Assembly (NCBI RefSeq): GCF_000340885.1
Contig: NC_020291.1
Span: 1,115,001-1,179,000 of the forward strand
DNA from: Clostridium saccharoperbutylacetonicum N1-4(HMT)
Lineage (GTDB): Bacteria > Bacillota > Clostridia > Clostridiales > Clostridiaceae
DNA length: 64,000 bases
Direction: 5' to 3'
Shown: positions 33,064-41,723 of the stretch, piece after piece
Position numbering within the stretch: the stretch's first letter is position 1
Layout of the letters: each line of letters begins with the position of its first letter
Program-made: the position numbers and the translations under genes
Notes under the pieces: model-generated
The model's input: only the letters and a program-made list of their open reading frames with translations
Told to the model about the DNA's origin: nothing
The model's database searches: none

Positions 33064-33831
33064 ATGAATTTGCTAAGAGTTACAGATATATCTATGAATT
33101 ATCATTCTCTTAAAGGAGAAACTCAAGCCCTTAAGAATATTAATTTTGAAGTAAATAATGGAGAATTTATTTCTATACTAGGACCATCAGGATGTGGAAA
33201 ATCGACTTTGCTCAATATAATGAGTGGTTTATTAGAGCCTTCTCAAGGGGATGTTTTATATAAAGGAGAGTCTATAAAGAAGAACTTAGATAAAATAGGG
33301 TATATGTTTCAAAAGGATCATCTTTTTGAATGGAATACAGTTTGGGAAAATGTAATTCTTGGGTTAAAAATAAAGAAACAGTTAACAAATGAAGCTAAGA
33401 ATAGAGTAAATGAATTACTAGATGCCTATGGTTTAGTAAGATTTAAAAATCACTATCCAAGTGAGTTATCTGGAGGAATGCGTCAAAGGGTTGCACTCAT
33501 AAGAACTTTAGCTTTGAATCCTGAAATATTATTTTTAGATGAACCATTTTCAGCTTTGGATTATCAATCTAGACTTTTGGTATGTGATGATGTATATAAG
33601 ATAATAAAATCTGAAAAAAAGACAGCGATTATGGTAACCCATGACATAGCTGAAGCTATATCCTTATCAGAAAAGGTAATAGTATTATCCCAAAGACCAT
33701 CAAAAGTAAAAGTTGAAGTTCCAATTTATTTTAACAATGCTGATTTAACTCCATTTCAAAAGAGGAGAGAGCCAAAATTTACAGATTATTTTAATAGGCT
33801 ATGGAAGGAGTTGAATCATACAAGTGTTTAA
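33064..33831 (+). CDS. ABC transporter ATP-binding protein (SsuB/TauB-like)
   Basis: 255 residues, ATG after AAAGGTGGTGATTTT. Walker A GPSGCGKST, Q-loop YMFQKDHLFEWNTV, signature LSGGMRQRV and Walker B ILFLDEPFSALD are all intact, followed by the H-loop MVTHDIAEA. This is the sulfonate/nitrate/thiamine-precursor type importer ATPase. It overlaps the permease gene by eight bases. Its binding protein is truncated upstream. Confidence 0.9.
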   Translation: MNLLRVTDISMNYHSLKGETQALKNINFEVNNGEFISILGPSGCGKSTLLNIMSGLLEPSQGDVLYKGESIKKNLDKIGYMFQKDHLFEWNTVWENVILGLKIKKQLTNEAKNRVNELLDAYGLVRFKNHYPSELSGGMRQRVALIRTLALNPEILFLDEPFSALDYQSRLLVCDDVYKIIKSEKKTAIMVTHDIAEAISLSEKVIVLSQRPSKVKVEVPIYFNNADLTPFQKRREPKFTDYFNRLWKELNHTSV

Positions 33832-34642
33832 GAAGAATAATATAAACAAGATTTCTAAGGAACATGAAGTCTATTTGGAAAAAGTGCGAAAAACCAAGAA
33901 AGAAATAACTTTTATCAGAGTTATGATTTTATTTGTTTTTATTGCTTTATGGCAAATAGCAGCTGACTTTAAATGGATTGATCCTTTTTTGACTTCCAGT
34001 CCAAGTAGAGTAGTCAATTCTTTTATTGGATTATATAAGGATGGAAGTTTATTTAAGCATATAGGTGTTACCTGCTATGAAACTATTTTAGGTTTTTCTT
34101 TGGGAACAATTTTAGGAGTGCTTGCAGCCATAGTATTATGGTGGTCTCCTAAGTTGTCAAAAATATTAGATCCTTATTTAGTTGTTTTAAATGCACTTCC
34201 TAAAGTTGCTCTAGCTCCAATTATTATTTTCTGGATTGGAAATGGTATGCCAGCTATAATAGTTATTGCACTTTTGATATCTGTAATAACAACAATTATA
34301 AGTGTATTGACAGGCTTTAGTGAAATTGATAAAGAAAAAATTATGCTCATGAATACATTTAGAGCTTCTAAGATACAAATATTACGGTATTTGATATTTC
34401 CATATTCCATTCCGATTTTTATAGCAGCTTTAAAAATAAATGTCGGCTTATCTTGGGTTGGTGTAATAATGGGAGAATTTTTAGTTGCTAGAAATGGTTT
34501 GGGCTTTTTGATAGTATATGGAGGACAAGTTGCCCAGTTAGATATGGTTATGATGAGTATAGTTATTCTTTCTGTAATTGCTTTTATCATGTATGAGGTT
34601 GTTGCAATAATAGAAAATAAACTTGCTAAAGATAGAAGCTAG
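33824..34642 (+). CDS. ABC transporter permease (SsuC/TauC-like)
   Basis: 272 residues, GTG start overlapping the ATPase end. Six membrane helices are predicted by eye from about residue 30 (VMILFVFIALWQIAADF) onward. The EAA loop that docks on the ATPase is MLMNTFRASKIQILRYLIFP, followed by the conserved GLSWVGVIMGEFLVA. Substrate is probably a sulfonate, nitrate or thiamine precursor; the remaining evidence does not decide. Confidence 0.88.
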   Translation: MFKKNNINKISKEHEVYLEKVRKTKKEITFIRVMILFVFIALWQIAADFKWIDPFLTSSPSRVVNSFIGLYKDGSLFKHIGVTCYETILGFSLGTILGVLAAIVLWWSPKLSKILDPYLVVLNALPKVALAPIIIFWIGNGMPAIIVIALLISVITTIISVLTGFSEIDKEKIMLMNTFRASKIQILRYLIFPYSIPIFIAALKINVGLSWVGVIMGEFLVARNGLGFLIVYGGQVAQLDMVMMSIVILSVIAFIMYEVVAIIENKLAKDRS

Positions 34643-34718
34643 ATGTATTTGCAATAGAATTCTATATCTATAAATTGACAACTAAACCTCAAAAAATATA
34701 TAGATAAAATTCTATATT

Positions 34719-34762
34719 AACTAGACTTATAAGTAATTTATTTTACACAAGTCTAGTTTTTT
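34719..34762 (+). terminator. Terminator of the ABC transporter genes
   Basis: AACTAGACTT (34719-34728) pairs with AAGTCTAGTT (34749-34758), then TTTT. Just upstream (34655-34716) is a second imperfect inverted repeat built from AGAATT and ATATCTATA. Confidence 0.82.
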
Positions 34763-34886
34763 CTTTTTGAAGGCTTTATTTTTTAAGGAAAAATGGGTAA
34801 TATATGTATTGGAATAATAAAAATACTTATAATATAAGTAGATTTTGTAGTTAAGATAAAATTTTCGTAAAACAAAGGAGGAAAAT

Positions 34887-35729
34887 ATGAAAAAACTAAA
34901 GGAATATGGAATTATAACAATAGGTGTAGCACTTGTAGTAGTAGCATTTGAGTTCTTTTTCTTTCCTAATAAAATAGCCTCTGGTGGAGTGTCTGGACTA
35001 GCACTAGTAATAAATAATATTTTAGGATTTGATACAGGACTTGTTATGATAGTATGTAATGTTATATTGTTTATATTGGCATTTACCCTCATTGGAGGTA
35101 ATTTTGGAATAAAGAGCATGTATGCAGCTTTTGCATTATCTTTTGCATTAGCAATATTAGAAAAGGTTTATACACCGATAGCTTTTACAAATAATTTAAT
35201 GCTAGCTTCAATATTTGGAAGCGTACTTTTAGCATTAGGTACAGCAATTATGCTTACTCAAGATGCAACAACTGGCGGAACAAGTATTATAGCAAAAATT
35301 TTAAATAAATACTTGAATATAGATTTTGGGAAAAGTCTTTTAATATCCGACTCTGTTGTAGTTTTACTTGCTATGTACACTTTTGGAACTGAACTAGCAT
35401 TGTTTGGTTTATTAAGCATATATCTAACAGGAAATCTAATTGATAAATTTATAGATGGACTTAATGTATCAAAGCAAGTAATGGTATTTACAGAACATGA
35501 AAAACTTATTTCTGATTTTATAATTAACGATATAGACAAAGGGTGTACTGTATTTTATGGAAAAGGTGGTTATACTGGGAATGAAAATTGTGTTATATTG
35601 ACTATTTTAAAAAGAGGTCAATTTATTAAATTAAAACAATTTATGAGTATTAACGATCCAGAAGCCTTTATTACAGTCAATGAAACCAGTGAAGTTTTAG
35701 GAAAAGGGTTCAAAAGTTTAGATAATTAA
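34887..35729 (+). CDS. YitT family membrane protein (DUF161/DUF2179)
   Basis: 280 residues, ATG after ACAAAGGAGGAAAAT. Five or six N-terminal membrane helices with the family motif NKIASGGVSGLALVINNILG and TQDATTGGTSIIAKILNKYL, then a cytosolic DUF2179 domain (GCTVFYGKGGYTGNENCVIL). YitT proteins are widespread in Firmicutes; their transported substrate is not established. It stands alone with its own flanking gaps. Confidence 0.9.
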   Translation: MKKLKEYGIITIGVALVVVAFEFFFFPNKIASGGVSGLALVINNILGFDTGLVMIVCNVILFILAFTLIGGNFGIKSMYAAFALSFALAILEKVYTPIAFTNNLMLASIFGSVLLALGTAIMLTQDATTGGTSIIAKILNKYLNIDFGKSLLISDSVVVLLAMYTFGTELALFGLLSIYLTGNLIDKFIDGLNVSKQVMVFTEHEKLISDFIINDIDKGCTVFYGKGGYTGNENCVILTILKRGQFIKLKQFMSINDPEAFITVNETSEVLGKGFKSLDN

Positions 35730-35898
35730 TAAGTAATAAATTAAAACATCTAAAAGAAGAATACTATAAAATAGGGTTAGCAATATTTACTTGTTGAATA
35801 TCAGAATAAAAGCAAATTATAATTAAATATAGTTATATTAAACTTTTTAACAAAGGATTATTACAGCAAATAATAAGAAGTGCGGGAGACGTGTAAAG

Positions 35899-37041
35899 AT
35901 GGCTTATGACGATGAATTGCTTATAACTTATGGATTAGGATATGCTTTTGAGAAAAGTAAATTGTTAATTGTTTCAGAGATTGAAGAAAAAACTGTATTA
36001 AAAAAAGAAATAGATATTATTGAAGAGATAAATATTATTAATAAATTTAAAGAAAATTTGAATAAAAAATGTACTTTGAATTCTTCTAAAAATTATATTA
36101 GAGATATTGAAGACGCTTTGGAAGAGAAATTATCGAAGATTATACCAATAATTATTTCAATTAAAGGAAAAGATCAAAAAAGACAAGATTATCTTATGGA
36201 AGAGTACATAAAAAGTGATTTGATTCAATTAAGATTGAAAAAAGAAGGATATATACAGAAAGATTCAACTTTAGTAAAAAAATATATAGATAATTGTTCA
36301 GGAGAGTTAGAAAATAATAGCGAGAATGCAAGTGAAAAAATATTATCATACAATAAGATTATTCTAAAAATTATTTTAACTACTAACTTTGGAAGTGAAT
36401 TTTATAAATTTTTAAGTGAACGTGGACAAGTAGTGATTTTAAATAATGAAGAGAAGTTAATAGGGGAAGAATTAGAATATGAAAATATAAATAATTATTT
36501 AATCAAGAATGAATATAAAAATCTTGATTTTTTAAACCTGTTATTATTTCTAGAAACTTGGCAGAAAAAATATTTTGAATGGGATGGAAATTATACAAGC
36601 TTAATGTTTTCAATAAATAGGAACGGGAAAAGATATCATGGTCCTAAGTCTGAAATAAAAGACTATGTAATAGCTTTTTTGAAAGAAAAGCGATATCTAT
36701 ATTTTCCTTTTGGAAGATATGATATAAATAATATGTTTATTACATTGAATGATGAAAGATATTGCAATAGTAAAGAAAGTGAGAGTAGTAAAAGAAATTG
36801 CGTAGTTTTAGAAAAAAAAGAATCTAAGCTGTATCAAATCACTGTTTCTGATTTTAAGCGAATTGATTTAGAAAAAGATATGGAGTTAGGATATTTGCTA
36901 TCATATAAAAATGATGAGGTATATATATCTTTAGTAATGTATGATAAAAAAAATGGACAAGTATTAAATATAAGTGATTTTGAAAATTTTAGAGAGGAAA
37001 TGATTTGCGCGTTAGAAAAACATTTCATAGTAGAAGGGTGA
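35899..37041 (+). CDS. Protein of unknown function (380 aa)
   Basis: ATG preceded by GCGGGAGACGTGTAAAG. I recognise no family. The start MAYDDELLITYGLGYAFEKS reads like a globular domain without signal peptide; residues about 40-180 are helical and strongly charged; the second half mixes strands and helices (LMFSINRNGKRYHGPKSEIK, YFPFGRYDINNMFITLNDER) with a C-terminal helix. It is a cytosolic protein and monocistronic. Confidence 0.7.
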   Translation: MAYDDELLITYGLGYAFEKSKLLIVSEIEEKTVLKKEIDIIEEINIINKFKENLNKKCTLNSSKNYIRDIEDALEEKLSKIIPIIISIKGKDQKRQDYLMEEYIKSDLIQLRLKKEGYIQKDSTLVKKYIDNCSGELENNSENASEKILSYNKIILKIILTTNFGSEFYKFLSERGQVVILNNEEKLIGEELEYENINNYLIKNEYKNLDFLNLLLFLETWQKKYFEWDGNYTSLMFSINRNGKRYHGPKSEIKDYVIAFLKEKRYLYFPFGRYDINNMFITLNDERYCNSKESESSKRNCVVLEKKESKLYQITVSDFKRIDLEKDMELGYLLSYKNDEVYISLVMYDKKNGQVLNISDFENFREEMICALEKHFIVEG

Positions 37042-37054
37042 AATTTCAATAGAC

Positions 37055-37107
37055 AATTGCCAATCATCAATGCTCAATCATTTCATGAACATTGATAATT
37101 GGCAATT
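37055..37107. repeat. Inverted repeat with 18-base arms, intergenic
   Basis: AATTGCCAATCATCAATG (37055-37072) and CATTGATAATTGGCAATT (37090-37107) match with one mismatch. It lies between two convergent genes and may act as a bidirectional terminator, though there is no long T-run; the sequence style also suggests a dispersed intergenic repeat. Confidence 0.7.
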
Positions 37108-37115
37108 ATTAATTA

Positions 37116-37694
37116 CTATCTTTTTTTCTTTTTCTTCTTTACTGAATATCCAAAAGTACCCAAAGGTTTTGCATTTAAACCATAATATTCTCCATGGCTA
37201 TAGCAGATAAGATTTGCTCTATTAAAGCATATCTTACCATTTGGATCTAGTAAATCTTCATCTACTTTAATGTTTAATACTTCAAATAAGAATAAATCAT
37301 GAGTCCCTAAAGGGGTAATTGATTTTAATTTACATTCTAAAGCTATTGGAGATTTTTGTAGTGAAGGTGTAGAAATGGAATCTCCTTTATTAAGCTGTAG
37401 ACCAAAATGTTTGATTTTATCTTCTTTTTTACCAGAACGCACACCACAGTAATCAACTATTTTAACCATTTCTCTGGTTGGTAAATTAATAACACATTCG
37501 CCACTTTCTTTGATATATTCATGTGATAATCTTTCAGGCCTTATTCCCATAGCAATAATAGGTTCTTTAGTACAGACTGTGCTAACCCATCCTACTGTAA
37601 ATACATTAACTTTATCAGCATTGTTTTTAGAGGTAACTAATACTACAGGGGTAGGATTAAGCATTACACTTCCTTTAAAATTGATTTTATTCAT
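37116..37694 (-). CDS. Flavin reductase family protein (flavoredoxin-like)
   Basis: 192 residues; minus strand ATG after GAAGGAGTAATTACAT. FMN-binding split-barrel pattern: MLNPTPVVLVTSKN, VNVFTVGWVSTVCTKEPI and SHEYIKESGECVINLPT; these hold FMN in flavoredoxins and flavin reductases. The C-terminus is a Lys run (VKKKKKKR). It transfers electrons to or from FMN; partner unknown. Confidence 0.85.
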   Translation of the reverse strand: MNKINFKGSVMLNPTPVVLVTSKNNADKVNVFTVGWVSTVCTKEPIIAMGIRPERLSHEYIKESGECVINLPTREMVKIVDYCGVRSGKKEDKIKHFGLQLNKGDSISTPSLQKSPIALECKLKSITPLGTHDLFLFEVLNIKVDEDLLDPNGKICFNRANLICYSHGEYYGLNAKPLGTFGYSVKKKKKKR

Positions 37695-37793
37695 ATGTAA
37701 TTACTCCTTCAAAAAAGGCATCCTCAAAATAGCTAGGAGCTTAAATATCAACCTATATATTAAGAGATGCCTAAATAAATTCTATAAATAATT

Positions 37794-39188
37794 TTAATAT
37801 CTTCTTCTACGTGATCTATTTGAATAACTTCTTTTTCTACGTTTTGCATTTGAAGCCATAGCTTTAATAAGAAGAATTAAGGTAATAATAATAATTAATA
37901 CTACTAGTGATGCAATATATATTATAAGGTTATCCTTAAGTATTGCACTAAGTGTAATATCGACTGAGCCAGTAACTTCTTCAGAATAGTGTCTTGTACT
38001 ATAAGTTAACTTTATGTTTTTATTAGAAAGTAAACTCCATGCACTAGAATTAGTTCCATCAAAAGTTATTTTAGATTCAGCATCATTAATTGCATTTTTA
38101 TAGTAATTTACATCTTGAGTTAATTTAACAGGTACAGAAATAGTTTTTGTAGGTCCAAATAAAATAAATGGTTTATAACTTACATCAGCTGTTCCAACAT
38201 CATCACCTTTAGTTTTATAAACTGATTTAGTAGCTGCGTAGCTATAATTCATTATAGCATCCATATCATTAAATTTTGTCATATCAGCATTGTCAATTTG
38301 TCTACTCTTTAATACAACACCTACGATTTTTCTGCCATCTCTTTCATAAACTGTAGCTAAACATCCGCCAGCGGGAACAGTAGTACCAGTTTTTCCGGCA
38401 AGATTACCATTTTTTCCAAGAGTTAGATTTCTGTTTTCTAAAATAATTTTAGAATTTTTTAAAGTAATAGGAGCTTTATCAAGTTCCATTGTACTTTTTA
38501 CCCAGTCATTTTCAAAGGCTGCCTTTAATATTAATGATAAGTCATAAGCAGTTGTATAGTGATTATCATTGTGTAAGCCATTAGGTGTAATAAAATTACT
38601 GTTATTAGCTCCAAGATCCTTTGCCTTTTTATTCATCATATCAGCAAAAGCAGTAGAATCACCTGCAACATTATCTGCAATTACATAAGCTGTGTCATTA
38701 CCTGAAAACAGTAATAGCCCTTTCATGATATCATCAGCAGTTACTGTATCACCAGGTTGCATGGTGTTGTGCATATAATTAAGATTTAAAGAATATTCAG
38801 GCTGCTTTTTTGCCGATTCAGTATATTCAAGCTGATCAGTAGGTTTTTTATTTTCAGATAGTAATAAAGCTGTTAAAAGTTTTGTAGTACTAGCTGGATA
38901 TCTTTTACTGTCAGCATCTTTACAATAAATTATTTCACCTGTGTCATAGTCAAAGGTTAAAGCTGCTTCTCCTTTTATTTCAGGTAAGCCATCTGCGTTA
39001 GTTTCAGTTTTTGCTTCTGAAGTAGTATTAGTTGAAGCCTCGGTTTTTGCTTTTGGGGCAGTTTTTGAGGTGGCTTCAGTTTTCTGTTTTGAATTGTTGT
39101 TCACAGCATAACTTGCTATAGCAAAGGGACTAAACAAAGAAAGTGAAACAGTCAATATAAGTGTTTTTAAAATTAAATTTTTTTTCAA
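37794..39188 (-). CDS. D-alanyl-D-alanine carboxypeptidase (S11, PBP5-like)
   Basis: About 464 residues. A more upstream ATG at 39209 lacks a ribosome binding site; GGAGAG precedes TTG 39188, which gives (M)KKNLILKTLILTVSLSLFSP, a clean signal peptide. Then a Thr/Lys-rich linker, and the S11 motifs: PASTTK (SxxK near residue 100), SGN in LFSGNDTAYVIA, and KTG in AGKTGTTVPAGG. A transmembrane helix (IIYIASLVVLIIIITLILLI) and basic Arg tail anchor it at the C-terminus. It trims the terminal D-Ala from peptidoglycan stem peptides. Confidence 0.9.
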   Translation of the reverse strand: MKKNLILKTLILTVSLSLFSPFAIASYAVNNNSKQKTEATSKTAPKAKTEASTNTTSEAKTETNADGLPEIKGEAALTFDYDTGEIIYCKDADSKRYPASTTKLLTALLLSENKKPTDQLEYTESAKKQPEYSLNLNYMHNTMQPGDTVTADDIMKGLLLFSGNDTAYVIADNVAGDSTAFADMMNKKAKDLGANNSNFITPNGLHNDNHYTTAYDLSLILKAAFENDWVKSTMELDKAPITLKNSKIILENRNLTLGKNGNLAGKTGTTVPAGGCLATVYERDGRKIVGVVLKSRQIDNADMTKFNDMDAIMNYSYAATKSVYKTKGDDVGTADVSYKPFILFGPTKTISVPVKLTQDVNYYKNAINDAESKITFDGTNSSAWSLLSNKNIKLTYSTRHYSEEVTGSVDITLSAILKDNLIIYIASLVVLIIIITLILLIKAMASNAKRRKRSYSNRSRRRRY

Positions 39189-39351
39189 GTATAATCTCTC
39201 CAATTCCATTTAGGCACAATTAAAGATAATCTCTTTAAACATGCCATTGTTTATTAAAACATTTTTAGTATAACATTTATGTAATGTTATAACAATGAAA
39301 GTAACACTAAATATTAAGTGTAAAATTTAACTATATAGTATAAAATTTGAT

Positions 39352-40074
39352 TTATTTTAATTTTTCTATAATGGATTTTTTTGCCATAATCTCAAATTCG
39401 TCATTCAAGGAATCTAATTGTATATCTTGACCATACTTATTTTTTAAAGCTAACATTAATAGCCTGTCAGCAAATTCTGGATTTTTAGATAAGAAAGAGC
39501 CGTGAAAATATGATCCAAAAGTGTTTTTATAGATGCAGCCTTCCTGTCCATCTTCTCCATTATTACCATAACCATGGATGCATTTCCCAAGTGGTGTATG
39601 GTTATTTATATAAGTCCGCCCTGAATGATTTTCAAAACCTACATAGGTTTCATTGAAGTTTTCATTATATATTTCAGTATTTCCAATGAATCTAGTATCT
39701 CCACCTTCAGTATAAAGATCTAAAATTCCAAGTCCATCTATCTTTTCACCATTTGGAGCCGTGTAGTATTTACCTAATAATTGATATCCACCGCAGATAG
39801 CAAGAAGAACCTTTCCTTCTTCAATATAATCTATCATAGCTTCCTTTTTTACTTCATTTAAATCTTTTGATACGATAGATTGTTCATAATCTTGGCCTCC
39901 ACCAAAGAAAATAATATCTACAGTTTCTTTATCAATATTTTCACCTAGCGAGGAGTTTATTATATTCACATCAATTCCTCTAAGAGCCGCTCTATGCTTT
40001 AAAATGAGTACATTACCCAAATCACCATATACGTTCAATAAATCAGGATATAAATGACAAATAGTCAATTCCAT
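39352..40074 (-). CDS. gatD: GatD, glutamine amidotransferase subunit of lipid II isoglutaminyl synthase
   Basis: 240 residues; minus strand ATG after CGGAGGTTAAAAAT. Class I amidotransferase fold of the CobB/CobQ-like type: IFFGGGQDYEQSIV, nucleophile Cys in LLAICGGYQLLG, catalytic His in GSYFHGSFLSK. It supplies ammonia from glutamine to MurT, encoded 18 bases upstream in the same operon, to amidate D-Glu of lipid II. Confidence 0.92.
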   Translation of the reverse strand: MELTICHLYPDLLNVYGDLGNVLILKHRAALRGIDVNIINSSLGENIDKETVDIIFFGGGQDYEQSIVSKDLNEVKKEAMIDYIEEGKVLLAICGGYQLLGKYYTAPNGEKIDGLGILDLYTEGGDTRFIGNTEIYNENFNETYVGFENHSGRTYINNHTPLGKCIHGYGNNGEDGQEGCIYKNTFGSYFHGSFLSKNPEFADRLLMLALKNKYGQDIQLDSLNDEFEIMAKKSIIEKLK

Positions 40075-40092
40075 ATTTTTAACCTCCGTAGT

Positions 40093-41451
40093 TTACCATA
40101 ACTTATTAATATAACCTTTTGAATGAAGGTATTTTCTATAATTAATCATCGCAGTATAAGTTGCAAGAATATATATTTTTTTAGAAGCCGATTCTTTTAT
40201 TTTTTCAGTTAGTTCTTCATAATCTTCCTTTAAAATAAACTTATCAACATTTAAACCTGCAACTTTTAGTCTTACAGCCATGTCGTACATTCTAAGGCCA
40301 GAAACAAAAATATCTTCTAGTTTTAATGTGGAAATTTTTTCGAAGTCCACATCCCATATCCAAGATACATCTCGTCCATCAGCATAATTATCATTTAGCA
40401 TAAATACTGCAGAAAATTCACTTTGATTAAGTGCAAGTGTATCCAATGCCTGATTATATCCAGCAGGATTTTTTACTAATATAATTTGAATATCTTTATT
40501 GTCAATTTTTATTTGTTCTTGTCTTCCAAAACTTGAGCTTTGTTTTTGAAGAGAATTTTTAATTATTGAATCATCAATACCAAGCTCTTTAGAAATTGAA
40601 TAAGCACATAAGGCATTATAAATATTATAAGCTCCTGATTGACTTATAAAAATTTCTGTATCATTTATTAAGACTGATGAATTCTCAGTAGTTAAATCAA
40701 AAATTTTATTTACAGCATAGCTAAGTTCAGGACGCTTATATCCACATTCAGGACAATAAAAATCGCCTAGATGGTTATATGTAACTAAATTATAGGAATA
40801 GGGTGTTTTGCAAAATTTGCAAAATTTAGCATCCGCATTAATATCTAAAGAAGTATCTTCTTTAATTGGAGTATTAAATCCATAATATACAGATGGATTT
40901 TTAACATCTAATTTGCCAAGCAAAGATTCATCACCGTTTAAAACAAGCTTAGTTTCTGGAATATTAGTTATACCTTCTAAAATTTTAACTAGAGTTGTGT
41001 ACACTTCACCATATCTATCTAATTGATCTCTAAATAAATTGGTTACAGTTATTATTTCAGGAGTTAAATGCTTTGTAATAAACTTTACATTGGCTTCATC
41101 AACTTCTATTATAGCGTAAGGATTACTTTTCTTTTTAAAAAATGAATAATTTGAAACAAAACATGCTACAATACCAGGATATAAGTTAGCACCAGTATTA
41201 TTAGTAATAACATTAAAGTTGTTTTCCTTTAAGATATTATAAATCATACTAGTAGTTGTTGTTTTACCATTTGTTCCAGTTACCAAAATAACCTTATATC
41301 CTTTACTAACAGTCTTCAAAATCGATTTATCAATTTTTAATGCAATTTTTCCAGGAAAGTTACTTCCACCTTTTACAATATGCTTTGCAGCAAAAGCAGT
41401 AATTTTAGATAATAATATGCTTAAAATAGATTTAATATTTATCGTACTCAC
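40093..41451 (-). CDS. murT: MurT, Mur-ligase-like subunit of lipid II isoglutaminyl synthase
   Basis: 452 residues, GTG start. Mur ligase P-loop GTNGKTTTTSMI, conserved IIEVDEANV and NLFRDQLDRYGEV. A four-Cys zinc ribbon, CKFC and 20 residues later CPECG, is inserted in the middle domain as in other MurT proteins, and the C-terminal DUF1727 domain follows (AVFMLNDNYADGRDVSWIWD). With GatD it converts the iso-D-Glu of lipid II to iso-Gln. The pair forms a two-gene operon. Confidence 0.93.
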   Translation of the reverse strand: MSTINIKSILSILLSKITAFAAKHIVKGGSNFPGKIALKIDKSILKTVSKGYKVILVTGTNGKTTTTSMIYNILKENNFNVITNNTGANLYPGIVACFVSNYSFFKKKSNPYAIIEVDEANVKFITKHLTPEIITVTNLFRDQLDRYGEVYTTLVKILEGITNIPETKLVLNGDESLLGKLDVKNPSVYYGFNTPIKEDTSLDINADAKFCKFCKTPYSYNLVTYNHLGDFYCPECGYKRPELSYAVNKIFDLTTENSSVLINDTEIFISQSGAYNIYNALCAYSISKELGIDDSIIKNSLQKQSSSFGRQEQIKIDNKDIQIILVKNPAGYNQALDTLALNQSEFSAVFMLNDNYADGRDVSWIWDVDFEKISTLKLEDIFVSGLRMYDMAVRLKVAGLNVDKFILKEDYEELTEKIKESASKKIYILATYTAMINYRKYLHSKGYINKLW

Positions 41452-41473
41452 CGTCCAATTCTAGTCATATAGT

Positions 41474-41512
41474 AAAAATGATTAACATAATATGAAAAAG
41501 TTAATCATTTTT
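41474..41512. repeat. Perfect 13-base stem-loop between murT and zapA
   Basis: AAAAATGATTAAC (41474-41486) and GTTAATCATTTTT (41500-41512) match perfectly around 13 bases. It lies in the gap between the divergent murT and zapA genes, where no terminator would be needed, so it may be an operator or an element in the murT leader. Confidence 0.6.
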
Positions 41513-41723
41513 ATATCATTAAACAATAAAATAATCACAATAAGTATAGCACAAAATTTGATAACTACGAGAGTTTTTTTAAAATTCAATAAATAATACT
41601 TGGATATAATTGGAATTTATCCAGGAAATTATAACAATTGGCTTACAGTTAGGTCTAGACAATTGTTTTATTAGTAATTATGCCATATAATTAAGGTAAT
41701 AAAGAATTTTACGAGGTGTTATT

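Noticed and set aside
36061..36300. Possible coiled-coil or secreted effector in the unknown 380-residue protein
   Set aside because: Only charged helices are visible; no signal, no effector motif, so no function assigned.
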